Positions 24,554-35,715 of a DNA stretch of 64,000 bases are shown piece after piece. Made by a program: the position numbers and the translations under genes. The stretch is from Sambucus nigra (taxonomy: Eukaryota; Streptophyta; Magnoliopsida; Dipsacales; Adoxaceae): assembly GCA_949130495.1 (NCBI GenBank), contig OX422220.1, positions 11,701,133 through 11,765,132 on the forward strand, written 5' to 3'. Numbering within the stretch: position 1 is the first letter of the stretch; each line of letters starts with the position of its first letter. The notes below the pieces were generated by a model, which was not told where the DNA came from, did no database searches, and saw only the letters and a program-made list of their open reading frames with translations.

Positions 24554-25785
24554 CGTAAGGACATAAATTTCCAATTGTGTCTCTGTATCGTTTTGACTTA
24601 ATTCCGTGAACAAAACTGTGTTTGTAATATGTCATAGGGAGATTTTATTTTGTCACAATCCCACTTGGTCTATGATGTATAGAAGAAATTGAAGACGTTG
24701 CGGCAAAGATTCAAAGAATTAATCATATCGAAGTTTAAATTGGTGCAAGTTTACTCGTCTTCAAGTTAAATGCATTCCAAGATCACACAGGTATGAATGC
24801 GTATAATTAATGGTTCTAGCAATTGTTTCTATAAAAGATAAGGATGTATTTTTTATAAAGAAAAATGTTTTAAAATGTTTTTAAAGTGTTTTAAATGTTT
24901 TGCACTACGTTTTATTCTGATAAGCTCGAAATAGAGTTTGACTAATTTGGATCTCTTTTCAAAAGAGATGTTTCAATCAGAAAGTCAAATAGTCAAACTT
25001 GCATGCTATCATTCAACGACATAAGCTCTCGTTCGAACGAGATGATCATGTCGTGTGAATGATGTGGCCTTGTCATTCGAGCGACAAGTTTTCCAAGGCG
25101 GCGTTTAAATCTTATTTAAAGCGTGTTTTTGTCAGAGTTTCGTGGGTTTGCATTCTGGAAAAACTGTTTACGATCCAGTACGAGTTTGGAATATGTTTTC
25201 TAAGGTTTAAAAAGAATAAGCACATCCTTAGAGTTTGCAAAGATCCGAGTTATCATTCTTATATTCTTACGTGATCTTGTTGCAGCAAGTTGGTTTGTTC
25301 TACCATTGAACATTAGGGTTTTGCAGTGAAGAAAATAGAAGGAATTCTTGTTCGACATCGTAGACGAATCAAGGTTATTCGGTGGACATAGAGACATACA
25401 TGGACGCGTATGTTGTGGACAGGTATCATGGAAGACAGAATTTCTGCGTGGGCACTATTGAAGAAAGGTAGAAGATCAGAAGGAGCTTCAAGACCCGTGG
25501 GGATCGAGTCATTAAGTAAGGTTAATCTGTCTTTGTAAAACCTTTATTCATAGTGATTGTCTTGCTTGGGCCGTCCGAGGTTGTTTTCCCATTTTGGGTT
25601 TTTTCCTCGTACATCCGGCGTTGTGAGTATTCTTTAGGTTACTTTACTTGCTTTCATCACTAGTTGCACGTTTAGGATTAATCAAGATAAAATTGGTTTA
25701 AAGTACGAATTGGGTTTTCACAACTTGGTTTGGTGCACATTAAAAATTGGTTTGATTTGAAACACACACAAGGACCACCCTTTCA
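24554..25785 (+). mobile_element. 3' LTR of C1 (1232 bp)
   Basis: Starts CGTAAGGAC, where TG has mutated to CG, after AAAAGGGGAGATT; ends CCACCCTTTCA. Its palindrome cluster lies at 25010-25090. Confidence 0.92.
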
Positions 25786-26729
25786 TTACCGATTTTTTTG
25801 TGGTTGATTTTGGTATAACGATTTTAAAAATCGATTTATCAAAATTACCGCAAAGCATGAAATATAAAAAATACCATGATAATATACCTAAATTATAAAT
25901 TAGACATACCAAATATATCCATTTAAATTGATTTCAACCATCCATTAAATGAAACGTGTGTTATTGTTTCAACTCACTAAATTAATTTATACACCCAATT
26001 TAAAAAAACATTAATAAACTAACGTACCAAATATATTATAGTGTTTTGTTTAATTCTGTCACCAAGACATTGACAATTAACAATTATCAGTAAACACATT
26101 AGAGCAGGAGACTAATAGAGAGAAAAAACTAGTTGAGAAAAAAAATTGAATATAACCCTAAACCACCATCCCACATCGGTTGAAAGCAAATCACTTACCC
26201 AGTTGACTTATTATTAAATCTTCCTTACCAAACTTCTTTTCATATTATCTCATATCGAAATTGAGCGGGGGACTCATACAACTTCCTTCCTATAAAAGGA
26301 GTTGCAACTTTCTACAAAAAGAAGGCAAGCCAATGATGGGTGGGTTCAAGGTACTTACTTTGGATTATTCCATCTTATCACATGTGGTCTTAACAAAAAA
26401 AGTTTAAAATATTTCATTCAATTTGGTTTATATAATTTATTTTGTCAAAGAAAATTTGACTAAATAAAAAATAATGTTGAACCTAGTTTTGTTAATTTCT
26501 CTTATTTTTAATGAAACTTTTTCACGAAGTTTGTTATTGTTCTTACAATGATTTCAGAATCACTGAAAATACCGATTTTACTGTGGTATAGATTGGTTTA
26601 GTTTTGGTTTATAAATCATTGTACCGACTGGTATAATTGGTAATTTTGGATTTTATAAATAAAAATCAGTTTGGTTTTTGTAAACCATTTTACCGACCAA
26701 ACGGATTGATAACCGAACCTAGTCTCCAT

Positions 26730-27090
26730 TTAAATGCAACCCCTTTAGGTATATTTGATCCAATATGTATAAGTTAAATGTGCATCCAACGGTGGTTGTA
26801 TAAATTTTGTTGGGTCACCACTTGTACTCAAATATATATACTTTCTTTGTCCAAACTATTATTTCGCATTCGAGAAAAGATAATTATTATTCAATATTTA
26901 TTTTCACGTAAATGATTACTTTTTGTTTTGCACATTATTAAATTTCACCTTAAAATGAGGAAACCCCAATATTCAACAAAATTTTAATATTTTACCATTC
27001 ATTATGTGAAGTCACTTTTTCTTACCAAAAGATTTTCTTCTAATGTTATATCTCAATTTGGACGGGGATAGTATATATATTTTTTTTTGC

Positions 27091-27141
<51 letters not shown>

Positions 27142-27667
27142 GCACGTGTAAGAACCTTAAAGTATGGACCTTATATCAGGATCTGACATTTGGAGGGGTA
27201 TATTGATGATTTTTTAACCAAAGGTGGTGATGATCTTCGCATCATGGAGATCATCTCCACCAAGTTTGGTGAAGAAATTCATCCACTTACCTCTCAAAGT
27301 GCCAGTAAAAGTTTTAACAGCTAAAAACTATTGGTTTTTCTTACATTCCATGTAAGGACCTTCATGTGGAACTATTATTGTTTTTTTTAGCATTCCAGTA
27401 AAATTATGTAGACCCCTAATTGTACACTATTTGGTACCCTTATAATAAGACAAAGCTTATGGGACCAACTTTTTTTTAGAAATCAACCCAAAACTAAAAA
27501 GAAAGAAAAATTGATCTTCCATAATCTTAAGGCACGCCTAAATCCCCAAAGAAGATTTTCCATCCCTTTGGTCACTCCATCTTTGTCACCACCGAATCAA
27601 CCCTCATTTTCTCCCCTTTCCATATTTCGATGATCTCCATAGTTGACTATGGTGATCACCGTCACTA

Positions 27668-27727
<60 letters not shown>
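26730..27727. other. Intergenic with two microsatellites
   Basis: AT-rich, no coding frame recognised. (GT)n(TA)n at about 27089-27139 and (CT)n(TA)n at 27670-27727; the second abuts the fold-back MITE. Confidence 0.7.
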
Positions 27728-28501
27728 GAGAGGTTTAAAAGCTAACATAAAAGATGAACATTTTAATGAAACTTAATAAAAACACATTACAACCCATTAA
27801 TTTTAATTCTTATGTTGTAATTGGTCCGCGTCAGCGGCAACGGACACGCGTGTGACAAGAGACCCCCTTACCCCTAACCCCCACTCCCAGCACATATGTC
27901 ATCTCCCATACCCAGTTCATTAAAATACAACCCGACCTGCTCCTATCCACAACCTTTAACCCGTTTCCATAAGATGCATTTAAGTTTAGATCACTTATGC
28001 ACGAAGACATCGATAAATTTTATGCACGAAAATCAAGCAGCTTGGAAGATGTTGCGTAAATAATTAAGAGTGAGAAGGAGCTAACAACTCCTTTTTAAAC
28101 TGAGAAATTTAATTGCTGTTTTTTTTTTTGGAAATCAATAAATGGGAAATCTTCTTTTTGGCAACAAATATCTTTTGGCAGCTCCTACCTTGGGTTGGTA
28201 GCATAATGATTAAGGATGTGGTCCTTAATTTTTTCATGAGGTCTTATGGCTCTGGGCATAGAATTCATGAAGTTATTTCATGGAAAATTATTATATTTTC
28301 CATAATAGACATATCAGGTTGGATTCGATTATGGGGGTGGGGGTAGGGTGGGTAATGGGGTCTTCGTATCAGACGCGTGTCCGTTGTTGCTGGCGCGGAC
28401 CAATTACAACATAAGAATTAAAAGTAATGGGTTGTAATGTATTTTTTTTTGTTAAGGTTCATTAAAATGTTCATCTTTTATGTTCACTTTTGAACCTCTC
28501 C
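27728..28501. mobile_element. Fold-back MITE with about 150-bp inverted ends, in a TA microsatellite
   Basis: The left arm (27728-27880: GAGAGGTTTAAAAG, AACATAAAAGATGAACATTT, GGTCCGCGTCAGCGGCAACG) is the imperfect reverse complement of 28345-28501. The central 460 bp is AT-rich with no transposase. TA repeats lie directly on both sides, so a TA target duplication would be hidden. Superfamily is unresolved (Mariner-, Mutator-like or a microsatellite-targeting MITE). Confidence 0.85.
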
Positions 28502-28502
28502 C

Positions 28503-28541
<39 letters not shown>

Positions 28542-31500
28542 CCTGAAGGCACGAAAAGATTTTTCGAAAGTACATAATCGCGAAACGACAAAATTTTTTT
28601 AAAGTACGTAATCGCAAAACGACAAAAATCTTCAAAGTGTGAAATTACAAAATGGCAAAAAAATCGTTCCGAAAAAAATAGTCCAACAATATTCAAAAGT
28701 ATATGTCGTTAATAGGGCATACGTCATATTTAGTTCACAACAAATAAATATTTTTTTACACTTATATGATGATGTGTGACATCATGTTCATTTGTTTATA
28801 GAATAATTCACCCTATTTAAGAACAAAAAAATCAACAATATTGTACTATACTATAATAATATTATTAATAGCCAACTACATTATAATATTGTTAATACTA
28901 TATGGGGAGAAAAACACCAACTACAAAATTATTACACAATAGCCAACATATAAACCATTAAAAAGAATATTGTTTAATTATTAAAACCAACCATAGATGT
29001 ATTAACACCCTAAATGTATTAACACCAACCATAGCATAAATAACAATATATATTAAAATTGAAAGAAACATGGCACGATGCTAAATTTAATATATGATTT
29101 TGTCTAGCTGTTATGGACAGTTATCATGGAACAATGCTAAATTTCAGATTCTCAAGTTCGACGCCGTTATTTAAGATAAAAATACAAAGATTTATAATTC
29201 AGCACTTAAAAAACAAAGATGTACCGACAACACTTAAAATTTCAGCACTTATGGTTATGGCCTTTGTGAGTTCTATGAACGCTTTGGACTTTTAAGTTCT
29301 GCTATGGCTTCTGCTTTCTTATGGTTATCCATTAGAACCACATCCCTGTATCTATATGGATATGTCCATAGAGGAGAAACAAATTAGTCGGGCAATTACT
29401 AGATTTCTTAAGGGTACTTGAATTGAAACCTAACTCACCTCCTCATTGTTAGGTACTCAGTTCAAACAACTTATGGAATTAGATCTGCAAAGACAATTAA
29501 AAAAATGTTAGTATTTCCAAAAATATTTGTCAGCGCTCAAATAAAAACCTTACATGTACTGACAGTTGATGTGAATATGATATAGACATGGATTTGAGTC
29601 CACATTACTATATATACCATGTGAAAACAACTCACCATGAACTCTATTATATGACACGTAGAGAAATTCTAAATCAGTTAAGAAAAATGTGCACTATAAA
29701 TATGTTACGTTGAAAAAAGAACATATTGAACGCCTTGAACAACGACACTATTAGTCACCTACCAACACGATCTATAGTTAGCCATTGGCATAAATAAAAA
29801 GAGATTTCCACTTAATACCATTAGAGTTGTCCAAAAAATTATCAATATAGTATATAACATAATAGCCGAAATCTGGAAACTTATAGAGAACATGTATAAG
29901 CCGAAATTAAGAATACCTTTATTGATACTGAAGTGTTTTAAATGTGTCGTAAACATATGCCTAAGCAGTCCTACCACTGAGATAAGATAAACATTCAGAT
30001 TGGTCATTAATTCTTAGTTTGGGATAGAGGGGTATTGTGTTTGGGATGTCCTAAACTCAACAAAAAGCAGATAACAGATCACCCTATGTAGTATAGATAA
30101 TTCCTCAATCCTACAATTTATGTTAGGTAGTTATTCTAAGAGTATTTAGATGCTGAATAATTTCAGGGAGTCAATTTTAACGGTATTTAGGTGCCTCCAA
30201 TGGTGATGGTGCGTATGCAATTATCTTTGGTGTATTTGCAACGACAACACGCCATCACATCTTCTCTTCAATGAATTTATTGCCTCGTTTCTACTTTACC
30301 TACTTTACAAATCAATAGAAAATATGTTGCCTCGTACTTGTTACGATAATCGAACGATATGTTGCACCTGTTTCACATATGGTGCAGCACCCCAGACAAC
30401 CTCTGGACATATGTTGTTGCAGCTTTGATTGCATGTGGACAACATGTGGATAGATGTTGCTGTAACCTGGACAATCATTCAATGTTACTATAGCAGCTGG
30501 TGGAGAGATAACTACTTTTGTGTTAATGAATAAGAACAAATTTTGAGACAACCAAAGAAGAAAGTTCACAAACCAAATAAATTTTAAACCTCGATATCTA
30601 CCCTCTCTATTGAACATTTGACAAATCTAAATCGTGGAAGAAAATATGAAACCACCAAATATATGACAAATCTAAATCGCGGAACAAATTTTAACCTTTA
30701 CATCCAACTTCTTGCATACCTGTTTGGTAGACATGGTCTTTTCCATGCTTAATTTTGTTAGATATCCAACTTCAAGTGTCAGTTAAACACATGCCTGTTG
30801 ATATCTTGATTGAAAATTATCCCTATCCCCATCTCCAATGAACTTTTTAGGAGAAACAACGTTGTCTTGTAGCAGAGAACCTCTTAAAAACGTCTTATGT
30901 ACATGAATAGCAGATCGTGCTAAGGAGATAATTTGTCGCAGAGTCTCAACATCATCTCTTCCAACTCCTCGTTCCTCAGCTTTTAGTGATGATTGTATCT
31001 GACTCTGCTGTTCGGAATCTGATTGAATAGAATCTTTCCAATTTGGACTCCGAGTGGCCACATCATCCTCACAGGCATCAAAACAACATTTGATAGTGCT
31101 GTGCCAATGGAACCAAGTAAATGTGCCTTCAAGTCACAATACATATGATAAAAGTAATAGTCCATGAAGTTGTGCATAGCCATGTGAGAAAAATTATCAT
31201 ATAGTGTCAAGGCCTCTAATATGAACCAACATCTTATGCATCTTTTATATGCACTTAAAAGTGCATTGCCAGTTCTGAAAGTTGGAACACTGAGATACCA
31301 TGAAGTTGGGGGCCACCTAAAACTTGGAAGATACATAAATTGAACGTCAAACACCAAAAAATAAGATATATCGAGTATGTAATTAATAAGGGGTCACAGT
31401 TAGATGTATGCCTAATCTTCTGGTTTAACCCCTAATTTGAATATGTAATTTCCATAGTACTATACCTAATAGTGTGGCAAACCACCGTACTTTGTATATT

Positions 31501-33390
31501 CGTAACAGCATACAGTGTACTAACATACAGTGTACTAACATTGCATGATGCTCCGATTAAATCACAATAATATACATTGTATGAACATAAAAGATATATC
31601 TTTAACATAAAAGATATACTTAATTTTAACTATCATGAAACCGCAGTGGTAGAGGTTATGCAATTCGCATAATAAAAATAAATAAAATAAAAATATCCTA
31701 AGCAATCAACAGTGGTAGAGGCTCTATGTTCCTCCATATCTTAAGCAATCAAGTACCTCAGCTAATTCTTTGACTCGGTAGTAGCATATCAAAATAGCCA
31801 ACCTAGTATGCTTAATAATAACAAACATATGAAGGAGACCTGAATATCAAAAACAAAAAAAAACAAAAAAAAAACAAAAAAAAAAACATCATTAGTGTTA
31901 AAATGCACAGAAGGAAGAAAAGCCGAGGAAACTAAAAGATGCACGTAAAATAATACCTATAGAGTCATTCCCTTGTATCTTTTCTTTCATGGGCATGACT
32001 AACCTGTAGACATAACTTAAAGACACGTAAAATAATTGATTCAGTATCAATAAACTCAAACTCTATGAGAGCTATGAAGAAATTATTTTGGTGGAAATTG
32101 AAGAAACCACATTCATTAATCATGATTTTCAGAAATGATAGTCCTAAGAATTGTGTCAAAATTCACGTATATCAATCGGGTCCATCTCACCTAAATCACA
32201 CACGAAATATACACGTAAAGTGGTGCAATCAAATGTGCAAATAAATATGCACATTGTAGATGAACCATCTATCAACCCCCCAGCCAAAAAAAACGTGATA
32301 TTAAATCCTTGACATCTACAAAATCAAAATCAAACAAATAAATCTTAAAACTCTTAAAAATCAAACACAACAATGACAAAAAAATATACACCAAACTTTA
32401 ACCGTTTAGATCTATAACGATGCCAAACAACGTTGCCAAACAGTATGACTTAAATAAATTGGAGCCTCTTACGAATTCAAACCCATTATGCAGAACTTAA
32501 TAAAAGAAGAAATGTCATATTTAAAAAAAAATCTAACATCAACTTTCTAAAATCAACAACTACATGCAGAAAAGAAGATAAATTAAAACAGTTACCCAAC
32601 TCAAAGAGATGCAAATATGCCGATACCTATCTTATGTTGTTACCTATTCCGTGAAAAATTATACGATTTATCGCTTCAAAGCATTCTATGTTAATCGTCT
32701 TAGCTAGTCGATAACTTTCACCGATTCTTGAATTTAGGTTCCCTGTTCAAAATTCAAACACCAACTAGTATTGATTCATTCACTGCGCACATGGATTAGG
32801 GACCTGAAACAGAGAAAATATCGGTTGAATATTCTCGATCCACTTATATTATTCTAGCACATGAATTTTCAAACATTGATTAGTAGAGTGAAGAAATATT
32901 TTAACGAATGATGAACCAAATGAACGTAACAGTAAAAAAAATGGATACGTGGGGCTTACTAAATTCTAATTAACTTTTGATACGGCCAAATGGAAACTTT
33001 TGATACGGCTACTTCTGTCCATGATAGGGCTTTTGATTTGCAGCTGAATTCTCCATTTCACGTTTTCGCAATAACTTCATCCCCGGGCACCCTGTGTAGA
33101 ATCTACAACCACCACATGACATGAGTTGCAAATAATCCTATTTCTATTTAATAATTGTTTTATACCAATAGGCGAACAAATTATGATAGGAAGTAAATAA
33201 CAACGTATTACAACTTGTGACAGGAAGTCCATAACAAATGATAATAGTTATAAATACAAATTACATATTTTTTACTAATGTTAATCATGTTTGTGTTCAT
33301 ATCACACAGTTATTATCACGCTTGTGAATAAATACAGGTAAGAACCTTACTGGAGAGAAACCGAGCAATCTCCCACAAAGGTTAAGAGTT
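28502..33390. other. Long intergenic region, no supported gene
   Basis: Begins with (TA)n(CA)n (28503-28540), then a short direct repeat of AAAGTACGTAATCGCAAAACG type (28567-28650, about three decayed copies). Short minus-strand frames at 30783-31357 (VETLRQIISLARSAIHVHKTF) and 31965-32159 (FFIALIEFEFIDTES) are not recognised. They could be remnants of genes downstream of the CID relic, but evidence is weak. An A-rich tract lies at 31851-31888. Confidence 0.4.
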
Positions 33391-33404
33391 TATGTTATAG
33401 AGTA

Positions 33405-33844
33405 CTCATCAGCAAACTTTATATATATAAAGCGAAGGCGTGAGTGGGAATCACCACAAACTCGACAATCAACAACTTGGGCATATCCACGAAATAAGGT
33501 CGAAAGTTGATCTTCAATGACATCATGATCGATATCAGGAACATACACCATTCTTCTAGTATTGTCATCTCTTTGAGCTCTAATCGCTTTCCCATCCAAC
33601 CGCGTCCTTCCCTAGTTAAAATTATTTCTTCTCCTTGGGTTATTGGCGAGCAACAATTGAGGGTGACATTGATTGCGACCATGGAAATATGAGGAAGGAT
33701 AAACTCTTTGGCCATGGGATTGAGCTTGAGGTTGGGTAAAATTTCTGCTATATCTTGCATTTGGAAATCAGATTTCGAATCACTGTTTGGTACATATTGA
33801 GATCGAGTTGCTGCATCACCAGACATTTTAATACCCGTAGCCAT
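33405..33844 (-). pseudogene. PABP-interacting protein (CID family) relic: PAM2 motif and RRM
   Basis: From ATG at 33844, an acidic/Ser stretch leads to KLNPMAKEFILP (about 33700-33745), the PAM2 motif by which CID proteins bind the C-terminal domain of poly(A)-binding protein. A one-base shift leads to RRRNNFN, a TAG at 33612-33614, then LDGKAIRAQRDDNTRR and the first half of an RRM: VYVPDIDHDV (RNP2), VVDCRVCGD and RLRFIYIKF (RNP1). It ends at FADE, where GAGTACTC offers a GT that could be an exon donor. The rest of the RRM and the second RRM expected in CID8-13-type proteins were not found. The frameshift and stop make it a pseudogene; a functional paralogue would lie elsewhere. Confidence 0.75.
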
Positions 33845-35203
33845 ATAAATTACAATTAAAAATAAAACCCAAAGCCCAAAAAATAGAATCAACATTCCAT
33901 ATGTAAAAATGAACACAATATTTGTCAAATGTGAATCACAAAGAGAGAATAAATTATACATCCAAACCAAATAGGTACAAAAAATTATCAAACCTTGAAG
34001 ATTTGTGACCTCTCTTGAAAAGTCCCCAAGTCAATTCATGAGATGAGTGACCTCTCTTAGCAAATCCCATTACGAAGCATAACCCTGCAAGAGATTTGTG
34101 AAAATGTAAAAAAATGAACATTAACCTCAACCATTAAGAATTGGCAATACGTAACGGTATCAACCAATATTTAAAACCATGCTTCAAGGATATTAGAGAG
34201 ACTCAAATTCATGGCTAACATTATAATTTTACAACTAAACCGAGAAGTTTACAATATGGTCCAGAAAAATAACGAAAGATACAAAATATAGGAAACTAAT
34301 ACCTCTTGCTCTTCATCCCCCTCTAACAACATCACATCCCAATTTGTATAGGTTAGCTCATCATATATATGTAATTTTGAATCAGGTCATGTGTTACTCA
34401 TAACATAGTTTACAGTTCTACATCTCTCTCCATTCTACTATCCAATTATATATATGCATACCAACAAATCATGTGCATTTACTGTCACTTTATAATGAAT
34501 CAAACTTGTTCAAACAAATAGAAGAATAATAGAATAAATGAAACTTATGTCTCCCATATCAGTGCTATGTCCTTTGAATTAAATTATGTCTTCGGATTTC
34601 AGTATAAAACTACATTATTTCACTAAAAACAATCTAGAAGTTGGATAGATGTAAATAAATCCACCCAAAAATTATTAAAAAACAAAGAGTAAAAAATTAA
34701 GAAAAGTAAAATACCCATTTAGGAATGAAAATTAATGAACCTTAACATCTATCACCCACCACCGGTTCACATGCACTCTTCCACTTCAACATCTATGTAT
34801 GTGGCATTGTAATCGAAGTTAAAAAAAATCATCCTTAAAAAAATCATATGTACATAAAGAAAAAAAATTTAAATCTTATTCTCACAAACCCCACCATAGT
34901 ACCACATTTGAAAGCGCATATCATATTACAAATACTAAAAAAACATAGTATACCTGATTTGAATCAAAGTTAGGCAATCTCCAAGATCTACAAACTCTGC
35001 AAAACAATACACATCGATTAAACATCGGTCTACAAACTCTGCAAAACAATACAATCTCCAAGATCTGAATGATTTAACCATTACAACCACCCCCCCCCCC
35101 CCCCAAAATAAAAAAAAACACATTGAAATCTTCTATTTAGATATATAAAATAAACATTAAAAATCCACCATCTGAAACCTAAATCAAACCCCCTAATTTG
35201 TAC

Positions 35204-35430
35204 CTAGTGGTAGTGGGGATAAGAGGCTGGAGGAGAGGTTGGCAACAGGTCACTGCGGCAGTGGAATGAAAGGAGACATCAAGGAGGGGGAGTGGCAGTA
35301 GGAGAGGGGCGGCAGAAAGGAGTAGGGGAGCTGAAGGCATGAGTGAGGTAGGGTTGGCTGGAGTGAAATGAACGGGAGAAATTAGAGAAACGATTTGTGT
35401 GAGCGGGAGAGAAGTAGAGAAGCATTGTCA
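35204..35430 (-). other. Candidate 5' leader exon upstream of the CID relic
   Basis: On the minus strand this is pyrimidine-rich (CTTCTCTACTTCTCTCCCGC) and ends CCACTAG|GTACAAATT, a good plant splice donor. It looks like a plant 5' UTR exon with an intron leading toward 33.9 kb. The link to the CID relic is positional only. Confidence 0.3.
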
Positions 35431-35631
35431 TTTTCACCAAAATACCCCCAATTTTGAATTAAAATGTAAATTTGGAAAGTAACAAAAGAGGGGGAACCAA
35501 AAATTTGAGTGGTAAAAAAGGTATTGTAGGAAAACTCTTAATCTCAACCCTCCATTTCTAGCCTAGGTGGCTTCAATCTGAACCAAAAAGTGTCCTCCAA
35601 ACTTATGAATAGTGAAAACACCATTGTAACT

Positions 35632-35634
<3 letters not shown>

Positions 35635-35713
<79 letters not shown>
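35635..35713. repeat. Compound microsatellite (TA)n(GA)n
   Basis: About 17 TA units followed by about 22 GA units. It forms the left border of the degenerate minus-strand locus. Confidence 0.95.
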
Positions 35714-35714
<1 letters not shown>

Positions 35715-35715
35715 C

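Larger units (their letters stand above)
18076..25785 (+). mobile_element. Copia-like non-autonomous LTR element C1
   Basis: Flanked by TTACC on both sides (18071-18075, 25786-25790). LTRs at 18076-19299 and 24554-25785, iMet-type primer site at 19303, polypurine tract AAAAGGGGAG at 24541-24550. Excluding the nested solo LTR it is about 5.4 kb, matching copy C2. It encodes only the coiled-coil/CCHC protein: no capsid domain, protease, integrase or RT was found, so movement would need enzymes in trans. The Sirevirus-like copia affinity is inferred from the protein. Confidence 0.88.
17962..26721. mobile_element. hAT-like non-autonomous element, split by C1
   Basis: An 8-bp direct repeat GTCTCCAT flanks it (17954-17961 and 26722-26729), the length typical of hAT insertions. 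Ends are TAGGGGTGTTCGCG on the left and AACCGAACCTA on the right, a weak terminal inversion. Without the inserted C1 (18076-25785) it is about 1.0 kb, AT-rich, with self-similar pieces such as GATTTTAAAAATCGATTTAT and repeated TTTACCGA text. No transposase frame. The duplicate is clear; superfamily assignment is inference. Confidence 0.65.

Noticed and set aside
26168..26300. TCCCACATCGG followed by CCTATAAAAGG, resembling a plant snRNA gene promoter (USE plus TATA)
   Set aside because: The spacing is about 115 bp instead of the 23-34 bp required, no snRNA sequence follows, and it lies inside a hAT-like element.
31965..32159. Frame FFIALIEFEFIDTES as the second RRM of the CID gene
   Set aside because: Only a few residues resemble RNP1 text, there is no RNP2, and exon borders are not visible.
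35088..35104. Poly-C run and similar homopolymers (172-183, 7647-7659, 22710-22720)
   Set aside because: Simple homopolymers, prone to sequencing error; no structure around them.
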